64,000 bases of DNA from Aphidius gifuensis (lineage: Eukaryota > Arthropoda > Insecta > Hymenoptera > Braconidae). The position numbers and the translations under genes were made by a program. Positions within the stretch are counted from its first letter, which is position 1. The number at the start of each line of letters is the position of its first letter. Location of the stretch: positions 14,658,469 through 14,722,468 of the forward strand of contig NC_057790.1 of assembly GCF_014905175.1 (NCBI RefSeq), read 5' to 3'. The notes below the pieces were generated by a model. That model was not told the DNA's origin, searched no databases, and saw only the letters and a list, made by a program, of their open reading frames with translations. Positions 1 to 11,762 of the stretch are shown piece by piece.

Positions 1-185
1 CTGAAAGTAATATTTGATTGAACGAATTTATAAATTTAAATTGAGACACCTAACAATTTGTTCCTTTAAGAATTTAAAATTTGTTCAATAAAATATAATT
101 AAATATTTTTTTTATTACAAGACTTTGCAAATTTATTCTATGTTAGCCAACGTGTACTTTAAGTTTACGAATATCACATTGAAAT

Positions 186-262
186 TATAATCTAGCGATG
201 GCCGCGCGGGCCAAGATATGCGTTTAGAAATTAGAAGATAGTAGGTTCGGTTCCCGGTTCAT
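186..262 (+). other. tRNA-like sequence (possible SINE head or tRNA pseudogene)
   Basis: The segment has a stretch resembling an RNA polymerase III A box (TGGCCGCGCGGGCC) and, about 50 bases on, one resembling a B box (GGTTCGGTTCC) followed by CCGG. The spacing fits a tRNA or tRNA-derived SINE. I could not fold a convincing acceptor stem, so a functional tRNA is unlikely. The following 300 bases are AT-rich and hold no recognisable SINE body. Confidence 0.3.
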
Positions 263-601
263 ACAAAAAAATAGGTTTAGGTTTTTCATGATAGGTAGGC
301 ATATAAATAGACATCAATATAATAAAGACTAATTAACAATACAAATTATAATTTTTTTTTTTTTTTTCATTATAAAACTTTTAAAATATCTTATTACGTC
401 TTGAGTTATTCAATTATTGCTTTTAATTTAGAAAATGAAGTCTTGAAAAAAAAAAATTAAGTATTGATTCGAGGCAATATGTGTCCATGAAAAAAGAATG
501 TTATTATTTTTATTCAAAGAATATTATTGCATGTAAGAAGACAAATTGTATATAAAATTGAGGGACTTTATTCATAAATCAAGGCGTACAAGTATTTACA
601 T

Positions 602-985
602 CAAGACAAAAAGTGTCTCAAATTTACACAATTTTGTTTTGAATAGAACCAAATCATTTATGGAGCAAGACGACATTGTCTAAAATTTAGACAATTTTGT
701 TGACAATGAAACCAAACATGTTACAAAGCAAGACGCAATAGTGTCTAAATATTAGACAATTTCGTTTTAATAAAAATCAAATTTGTTATAAAGCAAGACG
801 TAATATTGGCTAAAATTTAGACAATTTGGTTTTCAGGGAAACTAAATTTGTTATAAGGCAAGACGTAATATAATCTAAAATTTAGACAATTTTGTTATAC
901 TACAAACTAAATCTGTTATAAAGCAAGATAACATTGTCTAAAATTTAGACAATATTGTTTTTAATAAAACGAAGTATGTTATCTT
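602..985. repeat. Tandem ~63-bp repeat with a palindrome in each unit
   Basis: About six degenerate units of 60-66 bp follow one another. Each starts near AAGCAAGACG, has a core close to the perfect palindrome TGTCTAAAATTTAGACA, and ends in a T-rich stretch and ACTAAATTTGTTATA. The units differ at many positions, so the array is old. No ORF crosses it. Confidence 0.75.
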
Positions 986-1169
986 CATTTTTTGTGGCTG
1001 ATGTTCATCTATATCTTTTGGGGCTTAGATAATTTATTGGCGAGTATATATCAAAAAATTGTCATCAAAAGAACGATCTTCTATTATAAACTATAAATAT
1101 TATTTACTCTCATATTAAAGAATCATTCTTTGAGACATCCAATCCGATTATAAATCAGCTGACAATAGG

Positions 1170-1277
1170 ATGTCAGATTTTTCAATAAGTTCTATGAATC
1201 GACGTAAAAGAAAAGCAGATCAAGCTTTTTTTTTGGCCCACCCTCAAGGTTTTTCAATTTCAGATTGGAAAAAACAG
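1170..1277 (+). CDS. Exon 1 of a spliced gene of unknown function
   Basis: An ATG opens 36 codons ending with a clean donor (CAG|GTAACT). The peptide has a basic cluster (RRKRK at residues 11-15) that could be a nuclear localisation signal. The frame is phase 0 at the donor and joins in phase 0 to the exon starting at 3,443, after the acceptor CTTTATAG. I do not recognise the product. The intron of about 2.2 kb holds a MITE and other repeats. The splice prediction rests on consensus sites and matching phase only; no transcript evidence is available. Confidence 0.5.
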
Positions 1278-1446
1278 GTAACTCAATCATTCTTGACCAT
1301 TCTTAAAAATTATCAACATAAATATTTATTTCTCGTAATAAATTAGTTCGCAAATAAATAATTAACAAAAACAAATGTAAAAAATAAGTGATTATATAAC
1401 ATTAAATAGACATCTGAGATATATCTATAATATAATCAATGCCATA

Positions 1447-1484
1447 CACGGAGAGAAATCCGCAGCAAATAATGCTGTAGCTAC
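1447..1484 (+). mobile_element. End fragment of the 2,665-3,232 MITE family
   Basis: The sequence CACGGAGAGAAATCCGCAGC followed by AAATAATGCTGTAG is nearly identical to the left end of the MITE at 2,665. I see no matching right end nearby, so this is a truncated copy or a solo end. Confidence 0.55.
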
Positions 1485-1751
1485 ATTGCTCAATAATATT
1501 TGTTCGGCTGCTCAATAAATATTGTCCAGTTTCAAGGCAAATTTTGCCGTGCTGCACAACAATGTCGATGTCGGTATTGGCACATTATATGGATGACCCG
1601 TACAATTAACGTAAATATACAGGCGTAAGTTACCGAGAGATAAGAAATACGGGAGTAATTTACCAATCCCGAGCTAAAAAATCTCAGTCTTAAAAATGTC
1701 GAAGTCTTAAAACATTATTTATTTGACTAACTAGAAGATTCGAAGACTTAT

Positions 1752-1800
1752 TAACCTCAGGCTCACGAAGTCTTCCATTTGAAGACTTCGTAAGCCTGAG
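1752..1800. repeat. Hairpin within GAAGTCTTCC-rich repeats
   Basis: CAGGCTCACGAAGTCTTC and its near-exact reverse complement are separated by five bases, giving an 18-bp stem. The surrounding 1,690-1,860 has several more copies of GAAGTCTTCC, and related copies recur near 2,330, 2,440 and 2,570. It looks like remains of a foldback element. Confidence 0.5.
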
Positions 1801-2664
1801 TCTTTTCAGAGGAAGTCTTCCATTTCAAGACCGTAGGCTTCCGAAGTCTTCCGTTTTTCTATTTTTTTTTTATTTTTAGCCGTAAAAAAAGCAAAAAAAA
1901 AAAATCTACGAAGGAACGATCGTAGGTCTCCGGTGTGAAAGTCAGATAGGCTAACCTTTCAGCCAGTTGTTTAATTGATATTGATAGAGATTATTTACAT
2001 TATAAACTTTTGACTTCTAATTTTTGTTATTTGAATCAATTTTATATTGTAATTACTTGAATGATATATTCAAAGTAGTATCTAATACTAGATCTATTGA
2101 AATTAGAAGAACTTAATTATTTTTTTTTCCAAAAGATATATAAATTAAAAAAGTTTTGTAATAAAATAAATTAGGTGATAAGAGCAATATCTTAATACGA
2201 ATTTACGAGATATAGTTGTTTTTAGATATAAATTAATAAGAAACTTGATAACTTTATATCGGGTAGTTTGAAATTTTTCTAAGTTCCTTAATTTTTGTTA
2301 AAATAAATTTACAAGTCTTTAATTTCAAGATCGCAGGCTTTCGAAGTCGTTTTTCTTTAAAATTTATTTTATTTTATTTTAATTTGAGGGTGGACCCGAA
2401 AATGAATCCCGCTGTGATATTAAAAAATTTTAGAAAACCTGGAGGCTTCCGAAGTCTTTCAAATCAAGCGTTAACGCAGCTTTGAAAATTATCAAAAAAA
2501 ATTGTAATTTACTAATTTTATGTGAAAGATTTCGGAACACTAATAAAGCGCGTTTTAAGATTTGGAAGACAGTTTTAGTTCAATAAAGCGCGTTTTAGGA
2601 CTTGGAAGACCTTGGAAGACTGCGATTTTTAACTCGGGTTAACTTACTATTTTGTAAGGTTTTA

Positions 2665-3232
2665 CACGGAGAGAAATCCGCAGCAAACAATGCTGTAGAG
2701 TATCAAACAAATTTTACTGTAGTCTACTGGAAATTGAGAAGTTTCGTGCGGAGGCCACCAGGATCGACTAGAATTTCCTACTACACTACAGTAATTTTAA
2801 TGAAAACAAAACAAAAAAACGTCACAAAAAATTAAATAAAACCTTATTATTTAAACATCAGAATAAAAATGTAATGTGTTTATTAATTTTGAAAAAATAA
2901 ACCATTTTATAATTTTCATGTGTTTCACCGTATTTCTATTTAAATTCATGAATAAAATAAAAACAATAAACTTTTTTAGAAGAGGTTAGGAACACACTTG
3001 ATTTCCAATAAATATTCGTGTCATCTGGCGGGAAAACCTGCTGTACACTACAGTAATTTCTGGCATAAAGTATACCATTAACTCGAGACTTCCAAAAATT
3101 CTGGTAGACTACAGTAAAAAATTTAGATGAAATATAATAATAATCATTATAATAAGTGGGAATTAGTCGCTTTAATGACGTCAGCTATGATTTTTACGAT
3201 ACAGTAATATTTGGTGCGGATTTCCCTCCGTG
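2665..3232. mobile_element. MITE with TA target duplication
   Basis: The ends are CACGGAGAGAAATCCGC and its reverse complement with one mismatch, flanked on both sides by TA. Further inside, TTTACTGTAGTCTAC pairs with GTAGACTACAGTAAA, so the element can fold over much of its 568 bp. There is no transposase. TA duplication points to the Tc1/mariner-pogo superfamily. It lies in the predicted intron between the exons at 1,170 and 3,443. Confidence 0.75.
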
Positions 3233-3442
3233 TACTAATCGAATACATACTAAATACTCAGAGAACTATAGAAAATCTTCTATTTTATAATATTATAGAA
3301 TATAACGTTTCAAAATCCTATCTTTTCTCTTTCAACTTTGAATATTTTAAAAAATGTCTAAGACTAAAATTTATAAAATTTTAAACATAGCCAAACCAAT
3401 TTTCTGTCAACAATTAATAGATTATCGTATTTATCTTTATAG

Positions 3443-3763
3443 CAAAATCGAAACTCGTCATGTCTTGAGGATACATTTGATACTGATTCTCGTACGATGA
3501 CAAGCGAGATATTGGACTTATCACCAGTTCAAGATGATAATATTGATGAAACCAACTTAGATGCTACATACGAAATTGAAAATTCACTCCAAACAATCAA
3601 CACCGAAAATGTTTTGACTGGACCATTCATGAAAAATAATCCGAAAAAGTTGAATACATTATTAAGATTAAGAAACAACGTGACCGATAATGATTATTTT
3701 CTTGGCATATTGACAATAGCGGTAAAATACAACCAAACGGAAGTAGAGTATAGGGAGAGATAG
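3443..3763 (+). pseudogene. Exon 2 of the unknown spliced gene, cut off by a Polinton terminal repeat
   Basis: After the acceptor TTTATCTTTATAG the frame stays open for 107 codons in the phase expected from the exon at 1,170-1,277. The peptide is acidic and polar for its first 60 residues, then has a basic and hydrophobic patch (NNPKKLNTLLRLRNN). The reading frame runs into the terminal repeat starting at 3,742: the last six or seven codons before the TAG are encoded by the repeat itself. The original 3' end is therefore displaced or lost. I cannot name the protein; insertion into a decayed gene is also possible. Confidence 0.5.
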
Positions 3764-4445
3764 CGGGCAGCGTGCTGTTAAATGGTATACAATCCACGAA
3801 AAAACCGGTTTTGGGAGTCGTTTTTTTACCTGCCCCCTTTCCCTCTGTGCCGCTTGCTCGCGTTCCCCCCTCGAGCACCAACAAACTCCGCGAGGCCCAT
3901 ACGCGACGACCCTGATAAACTTCCCTCAAAAAAACTACCCTTAACAAACCACCCCTATTATTTTATTTATTTATTATTACTATTTATTATTATTATTATT
4001 ATTTATTATTTATTATTATAATAATTATTTTTTCTATTATTACATATATATATTATATATATATATATATATATTATTTATAATTATTATTTTTTTAAAT
4101 ATTATTTTGTGATGTGTGCGCGCGCATAGGTGCAAGCAGACTGCAAGCAAAAGTCCCAGCAAAAGTTTGAATGGAGAATGTGTGTGAGGCAAGTATGTGT
4201 GTCGAGAGAAAGAGAGAGAGAGAGATAGAGAGAGAGAGATAGAGAGAGAGAGAAAGAGAGAAAGTCGAATATGTGTGAGTGTACAACCGTGTTCTGTAAA
4301 ATGTCTATAGCGCTCCAGCGGCAGCAAAAGTCCCAACAGAAGTTTGAATGGAGAATGTATGTAAGCCAAGTATGTGTTAGTGTAGGGCGGCCATGTTTGT
4401 AGTGCTAGTGTTCAAATCAGACTCTGTGTATTCGTATATACGAAC
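3742..4445 (+). repeat. Solo terminal repeat of the Polinton family
   Basis: From AGTAGAGTAT onward this closely follows the left terminal arm at 16,313, including the GGTTTTGGGAGTCGTTTTTT block, the C-rich block, the ATT microsatellite and the GAATGGAGAATGTGTGTGAG block. Its last part (AGTGCTAGTGTTCAAATCAG) matches the right arm near 35,170-35,210 rather than the left one. A GAGAGA microsatellite (about 4,203-4,262) is extra. No capsid or polymerase genes follow, so this is a solo or truncated end of a second copy. Confidence 0.75.
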
Positions 4446-7400
4446 ATTATTTCATAAACAACCCTTATTATTATAAACAACTCCTATTATTTAAACATTG
4501 ATATTAATGGAAAATTATTGAACAACCGTTATTATAAACAACCCTATGATTCGAATATCTTTATTAATTGCACTTGTTATTTCATAAGAAAATTCTTTCA
4601 TATAACCATGTATTTGAAAATTTAATTAATTTTTTATTATTGAATGACTTTACTGTTTATTTTATTATTGTCATATTATATACTACTGTACATCTGACAT
4701 AGAAGTTCCAATGGATACTAATATATCTATGTGACATGCAAGCAAAGCAGCAACTGACTTTTAAATTCATGCGCACGCACCCAAAAAAGCATGAACAATA
4801 TATAGATATACTGTCACTGTAGTATAAGGCATGGGGACCCATATGGTTGTTTACATATTTTTGAATGTAGAACACAAGTGTTTTAAAATATTTTTATAAG
4901 AGTTAAGACATCGGTAAATGACACTTAACATTAATAAGATATTATTCAATGATATTTTAAATACTTATTATTAAGTTTTCCAAACTCTCTCTACTATTTA
5001 AATAATATTATTAACATTATTCCTATTATTATTCGATGAATATTTTATTGTTATTATTTTATTATTATAAAAGTTATCTTTTTAACTGGAGCTATAATTT
5101 AAATATAACAATTACTATATATGTAATATCATTTCAATATTTTTCAATTTATTATTTTATTATTATTATTATGATTATCGTATTTTTACTTTTATCAATG
5201 TAAATATGCGTATAAATAATGTTATTTTTATTTTGAATACATTGGAGTTTATTATCATTTAATATTATTATTATCATTATTATTGATAGTATTATTATTT
5301 ATAAGCATCAAAGTGAGCTCTTTATGAACTAAGTCTATAATTCAAATATAATAATTATGTTATTATTATTTTGATATTCTGAAATGCTTCATCATTCAAT
5401 ATCATTAAGATGATTATTAATAGAGTTACCTCACCAAACTATATTTTTCATTTAGATAAAATAATTATTACATATCTGATATTTTTTTATTATTTTAATA
5501 TTTTTAAATTCTTATCATATGACTTTGTGTATATGTGCCATCCCTCACTCAAGTCGGAAGATACTTGTACACACCATGTGACGAAAAACACAACTAAATG
5601 TCTATAGTAGTTTATGAGAGGTAAGTGTATAGTGTTCAGGAGTGTATATACTGTGTAGTCAGGGGGCGTACATATAGCAGAATGTACAAATTAATGTTTT
5701 TCATTATCACTTTCATATAATTCATGTATAGATGTACTTACATACCTATGGTTAAATATATATTTTTATCCCTTTCAACTAGATGGAATTTAATCTGATA
5801 CTGAAGAATGTGATTGTTATTATATATTTGAATATTCTTAATTATTCTTTTTAACAATTATTTTTTCTTTTCTGATAGATATGTATGGGAAATATTTACA
5901 GACACACACACACACACAACGTGTATTCACTTGTTTGAATTTTTGAATGAAATAATTTTAACAATTTTTATTTATTACTAATTATTAAAATAAATTGCTA
6001 AATATTTTTCAAGTAATTAAAAGGTGAAAATAAAATTCACTACGATTATTTTTTTGTTATATTATATTTATTGTTATTATTATAATTGAAATATATTTAT
6101 TATCATATTTACAAAATTCAAAATGAAATTAATTCTTATATTTGGAAAAAGAATTCACTGTTTTTACTTCATAAATTTCTTAATTTAAATGCTTTATAAA
6201 AACTTGAATAGAAAAAAAAAAATCTGTTATTCTTAAAATGACTCATCTTTAGATGAGAGAAATTGATATTATTTTTATGTAATGAAAAATTAAATAAGAA
6301 AAAACAATATTCACACTTGAAGGAAATCGATATTATAGACATGATATTTTCATAGATTAATTTAAATTTTGAAAAAAAAAATCAAATGAAGAAAAATATT
6401 TTCATAAACTACTTGTTAAGAGAAATTAATATTACCAACATAATATTCCATATATTAATTTAAATATTTTACAAAATGAAAAACAATAAATTATTATAAA
6501 TTATTACTCTCAAGAGAAATTGATCTTACCGACATAATACTTTCATACCCTAATTTAAATGTTGTACGGAATTCAAATAAAAAACAATAAATTTTTATAG
6601 ATTAATTATCTCAAGAAAAATTGAAATTACCGACACACCGAATTTTATATATATATAATCAAAAAAGTAATACAAGAATTAAACCAAAGACAATAATCAT
6701 TTGAAAATAAATTCCTTATTTATACGTTAGAAATAAATATGAGCATTTTATCTGAACATATATTGAAAAAAATTGAAATATATTTATAAATATACCAGCG
6801 TAAAAAAAAAAAAATTATTATACATTTCTATTTATAATACCTTCTATTTGAATTTGTTAAAAAAAAAAAGTCAATAACCAAAATAATGATTCGTTAAAGA
6901 ACTTATGTCGAGCAGCTGTCATTGTTTGATTTAATATCAAACATGTTTCATTATTTTATGATTCTTCAGGTTTATTATTTACAAGTTTAAAATCAAACAA
7001 TTATTTTATAATTGTTATTTCACTTGTATTACTTTATTATCAACAATTGTTCAATTCATGAAATGTTTATTATGTAATTGTTTATTTGCTCAAATATATT
7101 CACTTGAAACTTATAATTTTCAAAGTATTAAAAAATTAGAATCAAAACATATTAAGTTTTTAATATTCAACATTGTAAACTTTTAATTTAATTTTGTTCT
7201 AACTTTTTTAGTAAAATCGTAAAATATTTATTCTATAATTTTCATAATGAAAAACCATTCACTAATAATTTTTGAAGGAAGAAAGAATTTATTATATTTA
7301 TAATTTTTATTTTTACTTTTTCAAAACAATTTTCTATCAATTTTTAGAAAATAAATTTACTATAATTATAATTTTATTTTTTAATTTTTCAAAACCATTC

Positions 7401-8259
7401 ACTAATATTTTCAGAGAATAAATTTACTATAATTATAATTTTCTTTTTTAATTTTTTAAAACCATCCATTAATATTTTCTAAAGAATGAATTAAATATAT
7501 TTTTAATTTTTAAAACAATTCAGTAATAATTACCAAAGAATAAATTTAGTTTTTTATTTATTTATATTCAAAAATATTATTTCTAATATTTTAAAAACAT
7601 ATATTAATATCTTCTCGAAACGATTTACTACCGCGATAATTTTTATATCTTTATTTGATTTGAAAACATTTACTTATATTTTTTGAAGAAACAATGAACT
7701 ACAATTGTAAGTAATCTAGTTTTACGTTTTTATAAATGAAACATTTATTTTCAAAATAAAAAAAACTACAAGTTATATTTGAAAAAGAAAACAATTTACT
7801 ACAGTTATAATCTTTATATTTTTATCTGATGACATTATTAATACTTTTTTAAATACAATTGTAAAAAAGTTTATTTTTCTTTCTTCACATTAAAAGATAT
7901 TTAATATTCGAAAAATCGTTCACTAACATAATTCCAAAAAAAACTATTATTAAAATAAAAAATAACTAAAATAACAGTAAACAATTTACTACAGTTAATT
8001 TTTATATCTTTATTTGATATCAAAATTATTTTCAATATTTTAAAAACATTATTATTAATATTTTTTCAAAGATAATTGTAAAAATGTTTATTTCTCTTTC
8101 TTTACATTAAAAGATATCTAATATTTGGAAAATATTTCATTAACTATCACTAACATATTTTTAAAAAAATATTACTAAAATAAAAAATTTTTAAATGACA
8201 GAAAAAAAATAATGAAACATTTTACGATAATTCATTCAAGCAGATACATTTTAATCTGA
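4446..8259. other. AT-rich gene-free stretch with degenerate tandem repeats
   Basis: No supported gene lies here. ATT microsatellites dominate to about 5,400. From about 6,235 to 6,660 there are four or five degenerate units of about 110-120 bp with the motif AGAGAAATTGATATTA. From about 7,240 to 8,170 further AT-rich units repeat the motif AACCATTCACTAATATTTT with AGAATAAATTTACTATAATT. All have diverged strongly. Confidence 0.5.
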
Positions 8260-8823
8260 TTATGCATTTAAATTCAAATACTTGATAGGTATTGGAGGTG
8301 GACAAGGTTTTGGTTCTTGATTTAATTTTTTAATTTTTGTTAATGCTAAATGAGCAGCTTTTCTTTTTGCTTAGTAGTTTTAGTCTTGCATAGTAACTTG
8401 ATTAAGTGGATAACGGATCGGATAAGTTACTTTTATTGTAAATAATGGATCATGCTGTGGACCTTCACAATTTAATTGTTCATATTTTGGAAATGAGATT
8501 TTTTTATGACAGTATTCGTTCAATACTGAAACAGGATTATACCCCAAGTAACTATCATTTTTATTTCTTATTGGGTGTTGATTTTCATTTTTGTCTTTAT
8601 TAATTAACATCTTTATTTTATCCATCATCTCTATACTGGCTTTTTCCATTACTTCTTCTGTTGTATTTCCAACCACAGTAACTTCTATTTTTCCAATGGG
8701 TAACAAACATATAGTTCTTTTACTTCCATTACGCATTGCTTCACCAATCTCCTTACGTAATTTAATGTTGTTGAATGAGCAAAATTTTTTTAATAGGTTC
8801 CAGCGTCTGTTGTTGTTGTTCAT
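8260..8823 (-). pseudogene. Decayed double-stranded-RNA-binding protein gene
   Basis: The 147-codon ORF has a second domain starting NPVSVLNEYC and continuing GPQHDPLFTIKV, which is the first half of a classic dsRNA-binding domain. The expected last helix (AKRKAAHLALTKIKKL) lies directly downstream in the same frame, but behind two in-frame stops (TAA at 8,380 and a second two codons later). The first half of the ORF ends in a weaker dsRBD-like piece. This layout is that of R2D2/Loquacious/PACT-type proteins of the RNAi pathway; which one is not decidable here. The segment between strand and helix is degenerate, so I read it as a pseudogene of a host-type gene, although a virus-derived dsRBD is possible. 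Confidence 0.6.
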
Positions 8824-11724
8824 CTATAACAGCATAATAATTAGTACTACGTCTCAGTATAGCTTACAGTGATTTTATTATTTTTACAAATGCCATGCTC
8901 ATGAAAAATATACAAGTAAACTGAACTAGAAAAATAAACATTACCAAAAACTACGCTCAATTTAACATTCTAATTTATAACAACTATTGGATAAACTACT
9001 TTTTCATATTTATTTAAATATGTACGCTCAAAGAGAAAATATTTTAAATATTAGCGATTCTATTGTAACATGAATATATTTCATATATAATTAAAATGAG
9101 TAAATTATTTTTTTATAGTTGAAAATATAGGTAGTGAATAAAATATTCACTTTTTTATATATTTAAGTATATAACTACTCAGAGAAAAAAATTATTATCT
9201 TTATTGTTACATTGATATTTTTTATAAATAAAAGTTGGATTCAACAATTAATTTTTAAAGTTCAAAGAATATACCTACTGAATCAATAATTTTTTATATC
9301 ATAAATATTTTATAATGAGAACAACTTTATTATATTATTATATTCGAATATACACAGTCAAAGAAGAAATGATTTTGAATGTTACTGTTCTTACATTAAT
9401 ATATTCCATATACAATTTATTTGAAAAAATTAATTCTTAAAGTCAAATGATTGACACTTGTAAAAAATATTTTTCAATAGAATTATGAACTAAACGTATA
9501 TTTATTATAAATAAAAAAATAGAAATAAAAAAACAATTAATACTTTACATTCAAATTCAAACTTATAGTAGTTTTCGTATGTTTCGAATCTACCTTCCAG
9601 CATTTGAATTCTAAAGTATAACTATTATAAGTGGTATACTTTTATTTTATTTTTTTTTATTTCAAATATGATTAAGTTTTTTAGACTATTATTCTTTATT
9701 TTAAAATCATTTTTGTCTAAATTATTATATTTTATTAGAGCTATATACTTATAATTATAATTTATTCATAATTATTTCTTTCAATTCATTCACATATTTT
9801 CAACCGATTATTATTTGTTACATTTTTTTTTCTATTTTAATTGATTTCAATTTCATAAAAAATTTCCTTTGGTACTTATTCATTTATAATTATAATTTAA
9901 CTATTATAATACTATAAATTTATTTTCTTGTAGATTATTTTGATTTAAAAATTGCAATAGAAACTTTTTTATTTGAGAAATTTTATAACAATTTTATATT
10001 TATAAAATTTTATTTTATGCATGTAATCATAGTATTATTTATAATAAATTATTATGTCATTTGATTTTAAATTAAAAAATTATTTTTTATTCTGAAATAT
10101 TTCATTCAAAAATTTTCTAAACTTTTATTTCAATCGATTAATTATTATTTGGTTAATACTGATTAGAATTATTTATAATTTATAAAAAATTATCTTTAAA
10201 ATATTCTTTTTATTTGAGAAGTAATAATTTAGTTATCTTTTATTAATTTATCAATAATGTTATAGTAAAAAGATTTTCTCGTTATTTATAGATTAAATTT
10301 TTTATGAATGTAATATTTGAATTATACAAGTGTTTAAAAAACTGATAAATTGAAAAAGATTTTGTATCTGTTTAGTTTTAATGATGGACCACATTAATTT
10401 ATAATAGTTAATATTTTGAGTGATGCTTTCGCGAATAAATAAATATTTCTAATAATATACATACAATCTACGTTATAGCTACTACATGAAAATTTATTCA
10501 GTATAAATTGATAACAATTCAAAAGTAAATGTAAAATATATCTTGTAAATTATATTTAAAGCTAGCAACAAAAATTTCATTCTGTAAAATGCTTTACTCA
10601 AAAAACAATTGACTAAAGAATCGATTTTTAATTTGTATTATAACCAAACAAAATGCAGTGCAAGTTTATTCTCAAATATTCAATTTTTTATTAATTGTTG
10701 ATAATATTTTCATAAAACAATCGAATAAATTTTGTTAATCATTATCTAATACTTTATACTCTGCCACTTTTATTATAATTATAATCCTACTATTAAATTT
10801 ATTATAAATATATAAAAAAATACAGAAGACCATTATGGAAAAATATTTTTATGAAGGTAATACTTTTTAAAATAATAATATTTCCAGCAAAAAAATTTGA
10901 AAAAAAAAGTTTATAAATAAAAACACTAATCCTATAAAAATTTTTGGAAATAAAAGAAAAAACATTAAAAGTTCCCGAATGTCATTTAATTGAAAAATAG
11001 ATACATTCATAAATGTCAAATGTAAAAAATTAGTACTTACTTTTGATAATTGAACTTTGTATATGAAATAAATTAATTGATATTGTAACTTTTTATAATT
11101 AAGTTGATAGATATATGAAATAAATTAATTGATATTTAGGAATTTAAAATAACTTTGAATTTACGTGTGATTTCAAGTAAGGATAATATGTGACTACCAT
11201 AGAAAGGTCAGTTACGAAGTGCAATGTAAATTGGGGCAGGTAGATAGGTGAGTAGTAGGAAAAGGGTCTAGCTTATTGAGACTGTTTTATTGGAGAGTAT
11301 ACAATACTTTTTTCTATGATTGGATGGGATCTACTATTGAATTGCACGCCTTCATCACATGCTTAGTATATTTCTCATGTTTTCGCAAAATAAGTTCAAT
11401 TTATGTTTTAAGAATTTCTCATTGAAATTATTTTAACGTTGAAAATAAGTTGATCTATTCCGATAGATTTTTATTAAACCTTTTGTTTTATTTTTGTATA
11501 AAAATTATCATAAAATTTTTTATATGAATTTTATATTATAAGTTTTTTTATTATATTCAATTATTAGAATTATTATTACAATTCATTCTCAACATTAACT
11601 ATTTTTTTAACTTTTGGTTGAGTGTTAACTATATCAATACATTTTTTATTTTTTTATTTATAAAATTATTATTTTTTAATATTTTTCTATACAAAATATC
11701 ATTTTTATTTCTTTTATCAAAAAA

Positions 11725-11762
<38 letters not shown>

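Noticed and set aside
602..985. CRISPR-like spaced repeats
   Set aside because: The units are contiguous and diverged along their whole length, there are no unique spacers of constant size, and the context is a eukaryotic genome.
4040..4369. Minus-strand ORFs of 109 and 63 codons rich in Ser, Leu and His
   Set aside because: They are translations of the GAGAGA microsatellite and the Polinton terminal repeat; the same kind of frame recurs in other copies of the repeat.
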